The notes below the pieces were generated by a model. It had not been told where the DNA came from and did not search any database. It saw nothing but the letters and a program-made list of their open reading frames with translations. A stretch of 64,000 bases of DNA from Prinia subflava (taxonomy: Eukaryota > Chordata > Aves > Passeriformes > Cisticolidae): contig NC_086266.1 of NCBI RefSeq assembly GCF_021018805.1, forward strand, positions 992,001 through 1,056,000. The letters are read 5' to 3'. A program made the translations under genes and the position numbers. Positions 38,011 to 51,307 of the stretch are shown here, piece after piece. Each line of letters begins with the position of its first letter. Position 1 is the first letter of the stretch.

Positions 38011-41000
38011 AGGGACAGCCTCAACAGAAGATTCTCAAGCCTTGCTCTTCAGATATTGATTTCCCTTCAGTGTGAAGGCTGAAATACTAAAAGTGTGCCA
38101 AATGTAGGGTGCACGGGAGAACAGGACAGCAGCCATTCACTGCTGTTGTTCAGGGAGATCAAAGATGTGATTAAACTTGAATTCAGTGACCCCAGCTTCT
38201 CTGGCTCAGCACATACGATGTACTTTCCACCTGTTGTCTGTATTCCTCACCATGCATTATTATGTCCATCATAATCTGTGTTCAAGAAACACTTTGTACC
38301 CTGTCCAGTTAAAAAACAGAGGAATGTTCATCTGCGGTCAACAGGGAAATCATTTGAAGACAAAGACAGAAATTATGTAAGGAACACTTCAAACATTATA
38401 ACCTGGCAATGTTTTAATGTCCTTCAGTTTTCCCGTGTTTTGGCAGAGCCACTGCAGTTCCAGAGCAGCAGCTCTCACTCAGCTGTGGACCACAGGGCAC
38501 AGAGTCTCCTTTTCTCTCTGCCTGGAGGGAATTTCAGATATGCATAAAAAAAAGAAAGCAAACCTAACACTGTTGACTTCAGTGATGTTTTGATGTTTTG
38601 TTGGTAGAACAGAGTCTCATTTAGCTTAAAGTGAGGGAAAGTGAAATCTAATCAAGAGAAGCCCAAGGAGGGCCCGGGATTTCCAGCTCTCTAACAAAGA
38701 CGAGCTGACAGAAGGTTAAACGATGTGACTGCTGAAGTACTAGAGCATTGTCTGATGGGGGAACTGCACCGCAGTACCGATGACAAGCACACGAAATTAG
38801 GTGATAATGGGCCTCCAACCTCTGTTCCTCACATCTTCCCCAATGGCTGGTTCTAAACAAAGGCTCTGGCAATTTTATTTTTTTCCCCCTGCAATGTAGC
38901 CAGTTCATGCTCTGGCCTTACACGTTGAAGCTTCCTGGTTTAGTTCACACCCATGAAAACAGCTGTAGAATTTGAAATTGTTAAAGAAGATTAATTTGGA
39001 TTGTTAAACAGCTCTGGAGTAGAATTCGCATGAGGCAGCAGTGCCTGGTAATTCTTCCTTCTCAGCACTGTGATATAATCCTATCTCCCACCATAGCATC
39101 AGCGCTGAGCTGAGCAAAGCTCACAGACTGCAGCCCGAGCCTTGTACCCTGCAGACCACTGCAGCCACCCTGAACTTCATCACAAACGCTCACACTGGTG
39201 CAGTAAAGCTGTCACTGCTCTGGAGGTTAAAAACACCTGAGTGCCTCACCTTCTCTGGGGTAAAAACCTCCATCCCCCCGGAACATAAACCATGAGAGAG
39301 CCTTTTAAAAGAAAGCAAAGCAAAGCAAAGCCAGCCTCTCCTGGCAGGGTTTGTGCTGCCCCTGCCTTTGGCTCCTGCTCTGCTGCCTCAGGGGCACAGC
39401 CACACTCGTGCTGCTCCACCTCAAAGGCCTCCAAGCACCCTCCCCCAAAATACCCTTTTATAGGCGGTGTCACGTCAAAAAAACCCTGCTGTGTGCATCA
39501 CAACAGCTGCAGACAACGGCGATCCAAAGAAATAAAAAACTCCATAGACGGCATCACCTTGCATTAAACTTTGGACGGGAGGTGAGCGAGGATGGAGTTG
39601 ACATTCCCGGCTCTCCGGGTCGGGATTAACTGTGCCTGCTCCGGGCTCACGTCCCCAAGGAGAGGCTGCTCTCTCTCCTCAGGAGTGCCCGGGCTCGCTC
39701 TGCCTTTTCCCAGAGCCGGGAGGGGTTCGGAGGGAGCCTGGCTGAAATGCAGCTCCAGCTGCACGGGAACACGAGGTGACTGCGAATGCACTCATCAGAA
39801 ATGCACAGTACAGCAAGGAGCAGAGCATCATCTCCTAAGAGCAGAGTTTAATTCTGGTTTCTACCCCCACTGCACACCAACGTTTTCTCATAGGTATTAG
39901 TGATGCTATTTCTAATCACCCCTAATATGACAGAAAAGATAATTAGATAAAGTATAGCCAGAGCCTTTGACTCCTTTTGTGCACCCAAATCGTAGCACCA
40001 GAATACTAACAAAAATCCTCAAATAATCCTCCCGAGTTCAGAAATAAATACGGGCAAGTAAATTTCAAAATAAAGGGTCAAACCTCTTACAACAAGCAAA
40101 AAAAAAGAAGAAAAAACCCAGAATTTCTTTCATGTAAGGGTCAGTAAATTAGGATTAGGGTCTTTTTTATTGATAAAAGGTTTAAGGATTATGTTGAGAG
40201 GTTTACAGATGACTTCTGAAAAACAAACAAGATGTCTAAGTGACCTATGGTGAGTTAAAAAAAAAAAACAACTAACAAAATATCAGTTCCATTACCTATG
40301 GATGTAAATCAATTCAGTCTGAGCATACTTTGGATTAAATGTAGGGGATCTTTTCAGTCAGGCCATTGTCTAATTCCATACATTGATTATCCACATAACT
40401 GGAAAACCCAAAGCTATAAAGCCAACAGAATTTCAATATTTCAGGACCTGAAGAGCAGATGGACTCATTAAGCTCCTCTGAAACATTAACTTTTGCATCT
40501 CTCTGAGTTCAGGATGGTCTGTGCACATGTCCTGGAGTTCCTGCTGGCCTGGAGCTCTGCCCCTCCTGAATCTGTTCTCACTATACACCATATGCAGATG
40601 TGTTTGAACCAGAATATTTGACATTAGAGGTTTGTCACACACAAAGCCCAGAGCCCCCAGGTGCCACCAGTGCAAGGTGTGACAGCCCTGAGGCTCAGCT
40701 TGAGCCCACAGGTGCTGATGTCCCTGCAGGCTGTCGGAGCCTCATTCCATCCTCCAATGTGTTTGATTTCATTAATGTTCTCATTGATTCCCTTTAATGA
40801 TTTATATATTACCTGTGCCCGAAGTGAATTGGCATTTTTCTGCTGAAGGTAAGACAAATGACACAGGGAGCCCACAATGGGGCACGTAACACAACCACAG
40901 CCATCTCCAAGGAGATATTAATTGGCAAGTGGTGGAAACAGAGTAACCAAAGGAAAATAATGCAGCAGAACTGAGGCAATTAAGGTGCTTCACGTTATAG

Positions 41001-44000
41001 ACTGAAAGCCAAGGGCCTCAGATGGATAAGGGTGGGCTCCAAAACCAGAGAAGCTGATGAGTTATTCAAACAGACTGGTAATTGGTGTGCAGCTGTTGTT
41101 GTAAAGTTCTGCAGTTCCAGATGGGAACAGGGAGCAGGAGCAGCAGCGTGGATGAAAGGGCTCAGCCCACAGAAACCTCTGAGCTCCTCATGCTGCTCCC
41201 AACACTGAGGCTGGAACTCCCTCTGAAGCTACATCGAATTAGCAAAATTATTTATTTTCCCAGAAGATGACCCAGTACTCTAGGAGATTTGGTAAAACAA
41301 CTTTTCCACATCAGAATAGATGCTGTGCTCCAGCACACAATCCAAAAGAAAGGAAAATAATAATAATAATAAAAATATTTATCTTGGTTAAGTGATAGCT
41401 CAGCATGAATAATCCAAAAGCAGGAAAAATGAAGTATTAATAACAGATAAATTGTAATGCAATATAAGCATTATTATACATGGCATTAGAAGTATTAGCA
41501 TTTCACTAACAAGTGGAGAAATAATTCTTTGGGAACCACCAACTGTTTCACAATTCCTGGCTAAATAGGCCTTCTTCAGATCCCATCTGAACAGTGCCTG
41601 TACTTGAACTTGTACTTGAACATCTCTGTTGCTTAAGCAGCAAAAAATATATTTATTATTAATCCAGAGGGGGGAAATATTTAAAATAAATAGCATTTTT
41701 TTAATGTATTGAACCAGGTAAGCTGGGGAAATCACGACATCTCCTGCCTCCTCCGAGGACACCTCCCAAACATCAAAGCCACCCTTACTTGGCATTTCCT
41801 CATCGAGGTTTCAGTGAAACTGCAAAGATTAATTAAGTGATAGCAAGTTTGAGCATGGGAGATGAATGATTAAAAGTTCTCAAGGTAAGAGCAGGTACTA
41901 TCTTTTCAGCAAATGGGACCTACTTATATTGATGAATTTCTTGCTCAGTGGTCTATAATGTCACTTCAAGATGAGAAGCTGGAGTGCTGTAAAGAGAAAT
42001 TCTCTAAAAACTACTCTGCTGACATTGTACCACCACTTAAGTACAAAGTCAGATAATGCAGTATCACTCAAATACTGCCAGACTGATAATATTTTTAAGC
42101 TATTGAAATGAAAGAAAGACTTCTGATTTATTTGTATTGCTGTAAAAATTGTCGGAGCAGCTTTAAAAAAATAAAAGCGCAGCAGTTCAAATTATTATGT
42201 TCAAGTGATATTTTCTACTCCTTTTCCCTTCCAAGCTGATCTGCACTTCTAAAAACTGCATGTCTGTTAGAAAAGTGCCTCTGCCTGGTAAATTCTAAAC
42301 ATGTGGCTGGAAAGGGAGGGGAGCACTAGCAGCACAAGGTTTTCCACCCACAGGCCTGCATCAGGAGGAGGAATTGAGAGGCAGCAGCACAGCAGAGTCC
42401 CCACAGGATGATTTTGCCCTGATTTTTCAGGGACCTGGTCCTGGGGAACCCATGGTTGTGGCAGGGCTGCCTGGCAGAGAGCACACAGGAAAAATGACAC
42501 ATTTTTGTCGTGGAGCAGTGGCCAGGCGTGCTGAACAGAGCTCAGTCTCCCATTAGTAATGGGTGCTGGTGCTATCCACTACTTTTGAATTCCTTAATTT
42601 ATTAAAAGTCATGTAAAATTGAAGCATTTCCAGTTTATCTAATCTTTAATCCAAGGCCACACTGGAACCACATATAAGTATTCACCAGAGTCATCTGAAG
42701 AGGGACAAAAGTAAACAACTGCTCTTAATTTCAGGCATTCCTGCTTCTTCTTTTTAAATCTCTTGCTCCACTATTTATCACGGGGCAATCGCAGGTCAAA
42801 CATCCCCAAGTAAACACAAACAGCCTGTGCTGTGCAGGATAATGAGCCCTGGGCAGGCAGCAGCCATCGATGGAGCAATCAATAGCACACACGTCTGAAG
42901 AGAGCACGGAGGTTGTAAAATCATCTGTATGCCTGACACTTACCAGAGATAACATTAATCCCTAGAAGAAATCTGGGATACCTCTCAGTATTACTTTTTT
43001 TACCCAGAAGTATCCAAAGAATTAATTATGAAGTTGATTTTGAATAGTGCTTTAAACTGGAAATTACTCTAGAGTTTAAATTAAGCAGTAGATTGAAACG
43101 ACTAATGGTTATTAAGCAATTATTAAATAAAAGAGCTGCAGCTCCTGACTGTAAAAAGGTTTGTGCTGCTATCACCGTGTCCTGAGACAGGTGACTGATG
43201 CTGAGTGTGTGCTAATTCCTGCCACAGCTTCAGCACTGGGGGAGTGGCACTCACAGCCTCTCAAAATAACATCTCAGGGAATTTAAATTGGCAATTTTCG
43301 GCTGTTTCCAGAGCCAGGACTCCAGGACACAGCTCAAGAACTCGGTCTCAGCCACTTTGCTGCTCACACAGCTCCAAGCAGCTCCTCTTGTTTGATCCCA
43401 TCGTGCTGCAGAACAGGAAAAAGGGGAGAGAAAGGCAGCCCAGAAAAGCTGTGAATGAACTTCAGTCCACTGAGGCACCCCAGACCAGACTTTACATTTG
43501 CCTTTCAGTGCAAAAACTCAGGATTCATTTCCTGTCTGTTCGGGGATGTCCTGGAGTAAAAATGTGCCTGCGTGAGGGAAGGACAATTACAGCAATTCTT
43601 TGTACCACACACTTCCCTGGGCACGGCCACCCCTGTACAAAACCTGAGGAAAGCTGCTTGAAATTCATCCCTCCCTGAACCCTCCTCCTGAACCTCTCCT
43701 GCCTTGCAGGAGGCTGGAACAATAGGGGAATCAAAGGCAGCAGAAAAATCACCCTGTCGGGGCAGAGAATAGGAGCTGAGAGGCAAGCACCAGAAATAGC
43801 CCAAAAATTTCTGTTATTTCTGTAAAAGAAAAATTTGAAGGTTTTGCTGGGGGGGGAGAAAGAGAGGGGATAGGGAAAGAAATCCCAGACAGGAACACCT
43901 GATTATTCTGAAACAGCGCTGAGGAATTTCAACTCTACATATGTGCTCCAGCAGCTAAGCTGAATTATATGGCTTAAACATGTTGGATATTATGGTCAAA

Positions 44001-47000
44001 ATAAATTAGTGATTTACAAAAAAAGTATAAATCACCATGTATTTAACCAAAAGATTTTCAATTAACTTAATTTCTTTTTTTTTATTTTGTTTGTTCTAGC
44101 ACATAACATCCATTCATCCAAGGAGCCCCACCATGCCATGATGCCCTCAGCAAAAGCACTCTCCAAGGATTCCAGCTGCAGAGGGAATTTGTTTATTTGC
44201 TTTACAGGGGGATGCTCAGGTGCTGCCTCCCACCCTTGACTCCTGTACAGCTGCAAGTGTTATCAGAATGCAGAGTGGGGGAAAGAGCAGTCCCTGGCTG
44301 GTTTTTCCCACTCAGATTCTACACAGGACCCTTATCAACAAGCTGGCTCTGTCACTCAGTCCAGTCTGTGATGGAGATCTCTGTTGTATTAAAAGCAAGG
44401 CTAATACCATTACAAGTGGCCATGTCAAGAACCAGAGTGCTAGGAAATATCAGAGGTTGGCACTTTTAGCTTAGCTCACCCCTCCTGGGACATATAACAA
44501 TATCCCCTGATTTAAGTGTGCCCAGTTTATCATTTACTGTTCCAGAAAGGCTATTGTCCCTAGTCAGACTATGAAATAACGGGGGATCAGCAAAATAACC
44601 CATCAAAGTAACTGGTGAGTGCTGATTTTCTCTGGCTGTGCCATCCCTGTGTGCCCCTGCTGGAGGCCAGGCTGTGCCCCAGCACTCTGTGCCCTGCTCA
44701 CACCCACAGCCAGGGTGCCTGCACACTCCACGTGCCTCTCCAGCAAAGCTCTGATGTGAAGAAGCAATAATTAGCAATTTCTATCACACAGAGATGAGGA
44801 TATTTTTAGTGCATTGAACACAAGTAGCTGGGCTGCCAGTAGGAACTGCTGCACAGAGCTGGGAGAGCAAAAATTACATCTGAATGAACAAATACCACAA
44901 CTGGAGTGGCTGCTGCCACCACACGAGCCTGATGTAGCTGATAACAGCATTGCTGGGAGAAACACGCAGTGAAGAGACAACATAAACCAGGAGAGCTGCA
45001 CTTGCAATTACAGGGTGACAAGGCTGTAACACCACAACATTTACACCACATATAAATCAGCTTCTCAGCTGGCCCTGCCTTGTAAAAGTGGCAGTCACTC
45101 AAACCACTCTCCTCAAACCACCAGAGGTTTTCAGAATAATTTCCCTGCGCATTTGGACCCTCCTGTTGCCACCTGAAGAGCTCCTCAGTCAAACAGCTTG
45201 GAAAGTGTGCTGGCTTCCAAAGGGAAAAGCCACAGAGGCAAACACACCCCTGCCTGTGCTTTGCTGTGATCAACTGCTCCATTGTCCCTGAGCAGGAAAC
45301 TTCTGCAAAAACAATTACACAAAGCTGCAGGTCAAAATGTGTCTTACATTTACAAATAGGTCTGTATTTGTAAAAATGTGTATATTTGGGCTTAGCAGGA
45401 CTCTCCAAGCCATTTTCATATTTGGTTAAAGCATTATAGTAAAAATATCCTTAAGGTAGACTCCTAAAGCAGACAGTATTTACCAGGTGTGATTGTGCTA
45501 TGTGGAGATTTATTCCTGAGTTTCAGATGAACTCCATTTCCCTGACTGGTTTTATCACAGCGTTCTGATAATTTAACTTATATTTTTGATACTCATTCAA
45601 TTCAGCAGTCCCCAGAGTACTTGATGCTAATAATGAATCCCATCCTGAGGATTGTTGGTGAAAACAAAAGGCACCATGAGGGAACTGTAACAGCATCTCC
45701 TGTGGCTCAGAGAGCTGAATTAATTTGTCCACGTTGACAGAGGGAGTTCATTAGACAAGCTCTGCTGAATCATGATGGGGAGATCTCGGAGGTTGCTGCC
45801 CTTGTCTGTTGGGCTGACTGCACCCTGTAATTGATGGCAGCAGAGTTAATACACCCTGGGTGAGCCCTCCCCTCTGCCAGGATCAGGTGAGGAGCAGAGG
45901 ATGTGCCCCCTGCTCACCCTCAGGTCACCAGGCAGGGCTCACCTGCCACAAAGGTTTGCAGTGCCAGCTGTCCTTTTCCTGGCTCCTCACACCTCGTTCA
46001 GCTCACCCCATCACGTGAATATAATCTTATTTTTGCAATACTTATAGACAACTCAGAACAGAACATTTTCCCATATTCTAGATAGTCATTTGTTGCATTA
46101 TTATAGATATGAAGAATCCAGGGTACAACACAAGAAGCAACTAAAGCAATTAGGAACAAATCTTTGCACACCTTTAAAACCCTTTCTGAATATCCTCAGG
46201 GTGGTAGGAAAGGTAAAACTACAGGCTGCAGGTAAGGTCCCAGCCTTGCAGAGGCTACATATCCATTCATAAGGAAAAAAGTTCAACAAACCCTATGCCA
46301 AAACAAAGCAGAAAGAATATTCCCCATATTTAGATTTACTTAACCACAAGATACTCGTTCTTCTTACCTGTGGTTGATGCTCCCTGTGAGATCCTCTGCA
46401 CGTTTCTGAGATGCTTTCTCCACAAAGCTGTCCTTGGCAAAGTCCCCAACTTTATCTGATTTTAGCAGGACACCCACTCTGGATCACCCTGCACTGAGCA
46501 CACAAACTCCCCAGACTGCCCACGCCCCTCAGGTGTGTTATTTGTAATTATTGTGCCTTCAACACAATCCTCATCTCACTGCCTGCACCTGCACAGGGCC
46601 CGACCCTCTCTGGGGCTGGCCATGGCAATTCCAGACTGAGAAAATCACATTTTTGGGAAACATGAGCCTAATTATTCCCACTGCTTCTTATTTTCTTCAT
46701 GTATAAAGGAAAAAAAAAAGCCTAAATTGTGCTTTACCCAGGAAAAAAACCCCCAAACACAACAAAACTTTTATAGACGGAGAGAATGAGAGAAAAGGTC
46801 TTTAAGCCAGTGGCAACAAAGGGAATTCCAACAGAGCATCCTAATCTTCAGGATTTGGAGTCTTTGAAAGCTCAATAAAGTGCAGCAGTATGGAAAGCCC
46901 ACCAAAACAACAGAAATCTTTCCATTTCTAGAGCAGCCTTGAACGAGGCCTCTGGAAATTCGGCTCACACACACACAGGGCTGAACAGACCATGGTGTGC

Positions 47001-47009
47001 ACTGTCCCA
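38011..47009. other. Unique non-coding sequence
   Basis: About 9 kb, the longest interval without a tandem array larger than a microsatellite. It has (AAAGC)4 at 39312-39331, an A-run near 40258-40268, (AAT)5 at about 41355-41371, a G-run at 43849-43857, and AT-rich regulatory-looking blocks near 39880-39960 and 43020-43140. A CpG cluster at 39550-39740 is listed separately. No exon, LTR or LINE is recognisable. Confidence 0.45.
39550..39740. promoter_or_regulatory. Small CpG cluster
   Basis: About eleven CpGs fall in roughly 180 bp (for example TCTCCGGGTCGGG and GCCCGGGCTCGC), in contrast with CpG-poor flanks. A CRE-like TCACGTCA lies upstream at 39469-39476. The cluster is too short to be a strong CpG island. 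It might be a weak promoter or enhancer, or just a GC-rich patch. Confidence 0.25.
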
Positions 47010-47047
47010 TGCAATTATTAAATCTGAATACAACTGTATTAATTACC
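47010..47047. repeat. Dispersed 38-bp repeat, copy B
   Basis: Same orientation and 37 of 38 bases identical to 29734-29771; the flanking sequences on both sides are unrelated by eye. It lies just upstream of the AT-rich candidate regulatory block at 47150-47720. Confidence 0.85.
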
Positions 47048-47149
47048 ACTGTGTCCCACCAAGCACTCCCAGTAATCTCCATTAATGCTCCTCTCAAAAC
47101 AAGCTGACAGCAAAGGTGCTCACACTATTTGCTGAGTATTTTTTTTGCA

Positions 47150-47720
47150 AAAATCAATCCCTAGCGGTGACCACAGCAAGAGAGTTCAGCTTTTTTATAA
47201 AATTCATACTTAAAATAGCCATGAATCTTCCTAATGTGTCATTTGACATTTGTTATTACTCGGCTGTGGACTGGCTTTGAATATTTTATGAAATATTTAT
47301 GGCAGAAGGGGATATGGGATTCATAAGAGCAAGACACATACAATATGTGGAACATTAGTGACAATTACCACAAGGGTAAAATTAGTATAATCAGCCATCA
47401 CTTTCTTTTGAAAAAATACAGACTTAATTGGTGGCAGGCGGATATTTCTTCCATTTTAAGACTGCAATTTTTTAGCAATGATTTGCATAGTTTTCTTCAC
47501 TTTTGCAGGATTAAATAAAATTCTGTTTAAATGTGAACGTTGGCTAATTAACTCATGGTAAACAGACAAATGTCCTGTTTTCTTTTAAGAGATATTTTGC
47601 AAATTCCCTTTTTGGCCCTAATAATTTGTCAAAAGAAGAGAATAGTAATTATGTGCATCACATCCAGCTAATGTGCAAACAGATTGTGAGCAGGTGAAAG
47701 GGAAATTAATGAAAAAAAAA
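47150..47720. promoter_or_regulatory. Candidate conserved non-coding element with octamer motif
   Basis: A 570-bp AT-rich but high-complexity block includes an ATTTGCAT octamer (47481-47488), ACTTAATTGG, GGCTAATTAACTC, CCTAATAATTTG and TTTATGGCAG. It is free of tandem structure and transposon signatures. The motif range (POU, homeodomain, Sox-like ACAAT words) is what one sees in ultraconserved developmental enhancers. This is a judgement from texture. Confidence 0.27.
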
Positions 47721-47956
47721 TTCTGCTGTGTTTGTCAGAAAGTGAATTGAATTCAACATCTTTAATTAAAAATTATTGTAGAAGTTCCACGATTAAAAAA
47801 TACTCTCCAGTGATATATCCCATTTTAGGAAAGGAAACTCTGAGTTATTGCAGTGTCTCCAAAGCAAGGTGTGTTTGGACTTCCCAAAGGACAATTTGGA
47901 TTGCCTGTCAAGGTGTAAAATCTCCCCCTGTCCCAGCTGAGTAGCATAAAATAGAT
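47721..47956. other. Unique non-coding sequence
   Basis: Short AT-rich spacer before the A/T tandem array; nothing recognisable. Confidence 0.5.
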
Positions 47957-48063
47957 AAAATATAAAATACCACAAAAATATATAAAAATATATAAAAATA
48001 TATAAAAATATAAAATAAATTATTATTTTATATATAACATATAAAATATAAAATACCACAAAA
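47957..48063. repeat. A/T tandem array bounded by 21-bp direct repeats
   Basis: A run of ATATAAAAAT-type decamers (about 47976-48020) and a TATA-rich centre are bracketed by two exact 21-bp copies of a word ending TAAAATACCACAAAA (47957-47977 and 48043-48063). The offset is 86 bp, so the block may be a two-copy tandem duplication whose first copy gained the decamers. Confidence 0.85.
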
Positions 48064-49941
48064 TCCCCTGTGCAGTGGGGGAGCATTGCCCAGCAGCTCA
48101 GACTCTGCCAGCCACACTCGGGCAGCTTCCACTGGAAGAAATGTTTGAGCAAAGATTTCTGGGGCTGGCTGGAAATTCCCCTGCTTTTGTTTGTGCAGGG
48201 CTTGAGACAACACGCAGCTTCCAGGAGATTTTGCTCCTGGATTTATTTCCTCTGCTGGAGCCGAGGCAGGGGAAATAAGTCAAAAGCTGCTGCTGCGTGT
48301 GCTGCTGCACCATCCACTGAAGTCATATATTTAATGTAAAGCTGGAGTTTGCCTTGCATGGCAAATCTGTAGTTACTGCTGCTGCAACAAGAATTTTAAG
48401 GGACAGCAGGGGCTGAAGGGCCACTGAGCACCTTCCTTTCTGAGAAGTTTGGATTGGACTCCCTCAAATTATTCACATTTTGAGCTTGTGCCTCTTTTAA
48501 CTGGGATTAAGAAAGCAACACAGAAGAAAACTTTCTTTTTCAGAAGAAAACTGGTCTGTAATTGCCTTACCCTAATCTGTGTATCACCTAATTAATAAAT
48601 GAAAATACAAGGCATGCTGTTGGTTTGACCTGGGATTCGTACCCCCATGGAGGTTTACACTGATACTTTCCTTGCTGAACACTTCTCCCTGCGGGAAGAT
48701 CAGCATCTTTAGGGTCACATTTATTTATGTGAGTGTATTTATTTATATGTATCAAATATTTGATCAATTTTTAAACAATAAGAGTCAAAGCCATTTAGGA
48801 CTAATTTTCCCTTGCCCACTAAAACAGTGGGTTTTGTGCAAATACTTGTGCCACTGTGATTGTGTTCTCTTGAAATCTCTAGGGGTGCTTTAACACCTCC
48901 TGGGATCAGGGCATAAAACCAGCAATGTATTCTTCATAGTAACACCCCATCCTAATGCATTTTTTTCTTTTATCTGGGACAGACCTAAAGAGCTCTTTCT
49001 CTCAGGAAAAAAATATAGATATTTAAGCAGATAATGCAATTCCTTTGGAGGCCTGAAGTTCTCCTCCAAGTGCACACATACCATTCCATTAGCATTTAAA
49101 GGAACACGAAATGAGGAGATCTCTGAGCCTGTTTCATTGGCTGCTGTGAATATCCTGGCTGCAAAAATGTTAATGTTTTTATGTATTACCTCCATCTGCT
49201 TCAATCCTGTGAAACTTGGGGGTGCTATTTATAAATAGGAATATGTTTGAGTTGGTATGTTTTGCCTGTTCTGTAGGCGCTATTCATTTTCTTGCAGAAA
49301 GGACATCTGTCACTGCTTTCATTAGCAAAGGGTCCTTTCTACGTCCTTTTTGAATTATAATATTGATATTTCCCCCCTCCCCAGCACTGCTGTTTTGCAC
49401 AGTGTATTGTTAAACCACTCAACAAATTTAAACCCCTGAAAATGGGGTTGGAGTGGAAGTGCTGGCACACCCTGAGCTGCATCACCCTGAGCTCTGATGC
49501 TGAATGGATTGAGGCACACTGACACCCCCCACCCCAGCACTGACTCGCAAACACCTTGAAATACAACTGCAGTTCTGTGGTGATACACTGCTTGGACTCA
49601 CAATAAATTCTATGAAATTCAAAGAAGCTGTGGGAATGGATAACCACAGCTGAGGTGCTGGAAACGTCTCACAAATCAATCAGCCCAGGTGTGAACAGAA
49701 TTTCCAGGTCTGTTTCCTACATATTTTATTTTCGTGGGTTTCTTTGAAGTTGGAATCTCTTTTTATTCATAACATCCTTGCCCTTGAGTCTTTCTTCTTT
49801 TCTAAATATTCACTCATTGCCCGTAATCCCTTTATTCCGTTCTATTTTCCAGCCATACCTCCCCTGATACGCCTCTCAAAGGCCAATTGTGCTCAGGCCC
49901 ATCTGCATGCACTGTTACTCCTGGAGTTTTGTCTCCCACAG
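48064..49941. other. Unique non-coding sequence
   Basis: GC-moderate to 48320, then AT-rich. A run of C and CA-rich words occurs at 49522-49540. No gene or transposon recognised. Confidence 0.5.
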
Positions 49942-50399
49942 TGTTGGAAAAACCCAGCTCTACAGAGACGGGGCAGCTGGGAGGCGTTTTTAAAGATTTT
50001 ATTCCATTATCAGTCTCGTAGAAGGCTGAGACACAGGAGATTCTATCAGAATTCTATCAGAAGCCAGGCTATTTCTTGGTTACACCACCTTATAAATGCT
50101 TTTCAGCCCATTAGTTTTGCCACACAATGCTGCTAATACTTCAATCACCTATTGTTTTACCCCACACAATGCATCTTTCACAGTTCTAATTCTCAAAAAT
50201 ATCTTGTTTTTTTCAAGGCTGTCATTTGAAAGTTGTTTCCAGCTCAATTTCCCTCTCAGCAATGTCTGTCCTATGCCATGGCCTAAGTCAGCACACCTTA
50301 TCTCAGAGTGTGCACACAGATGTGCAAATCTTCTGTTTAAATGTGAACTGTGGGCTTCCAGTCAGGCTTTGAGAATCCCCTACAAATCCATTTCTCACA
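49942..50399 (-). mobile_element. ERV solo LTR (copy 2), about 458 bp
   Basis: Read on the minus strand the segment starts TGTGAGAAATGG (plus 50399) and ends TTTTTCCAACA (plus 49942), the TG...CA termini of a retroviral LTR. Inside, a TATA box TTTATAAGG (plus 50088-50096) is followed about 90 bp later by a polyadenylation signal AATAAA (plus 49998-50003), the order expected for U3-R-U5. The flanks read CCACAG on the left and CCACGG on the right, a possible imperfect 6-bp target duplication, which would suit a class II (ERVK-like) element. No internal retroviral sequence adjoins. A short local duplication (ATTCTATCAGA twice, 50040-50062) is present. The family name cannot be given without a repeat library. 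Confidence 0.75.
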
Positions 50400-51307
50400 C
50401 CACGGGAGGTGGAGAAGCTGGAGCTCCTCTGGACCCAGTTTCACCAGCGCTTGGGACAGAAAAATGCTGGTGGAAGTGGAAGTTCCAGTGGGCTTTGAGC
50501 TGCTCTCAGGCCATGCCCACACCTGTCCTGCAGTACCCCAATATTCACATTTACCTGAGCACGTAAAATTCACCGATTGCTGCAATGTCACACAGAAACT
50601 CAACATAAAACATCCCTGTGTGCCTATTCCTTTGGGAAGAACCCACCCTGCTGCAGACCCCACGACAGTGTAATACTCTAGTGTTTCTAGTGTCATTGTA
50701 TTCCCTTTAATAGTCACTATACCAGGATATCTTTTTTAAGGAAGATATACAGACAACATCATACACACTTTCCCAGGCCTTTTCTGAAGTACAAAAAAAA
50801 TTGCAACCCAATGAGGGCTTGGAGGCATTCTGGCTTCACTCATATTCATATATTAGAACAAACAAATGTGGATTTTTGGATTACAGCCAACTGAAATATC
50901 ACATCAGCCTGTGGTTTCCTTTTGAATGATTAAATATTGTACCGAAATAACTTTAATGCTACTATTCAGGGGGAAAACAATGAGGAAAAAGCAGAGAAAA
51001 ATATATGTATCAGTGGGCTGTGCAGCAGATCGCAATGGAGGCACCCCTGTTTTCAGTGCATTCCTTTCCCTGCTGCAAGGAACTCCTAAAATCTTGGTGG
51101 GAGGACAGGCAGGTGCCTGTTCATGGGCAGGAAAAGGAGTTCCAGAGCCGTGATTCTGATGGGGGCTGCCTGAGACCCCTCCTGCACCGTGCTGGGCCCA
51201 CAGCCAAACCTCCCTCTGGCTTTGAGCAGCCCTAGAGCTGCCCTTGGGTCAAGGCAGGCTGGGGCATCCTGTGCCCAAAACACTCGGAGGGACAGCTCAA
51301 GGCTTTT
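50400..51307. other. Unique non-coding sequence
   Basis: About 0.9 kb of ordinary sequence between the LTR and a minisatellite. Nothing recognised. Confidence 0.5.

Noticed and set aside
48625..48655. Possible tRNA T-arm (GGGATTCGTACCCC)
   Set aside because: No matching acceptor, D-arm or anticodon stem is present at the right distances, and the loop lacks the TTCRA consensus.
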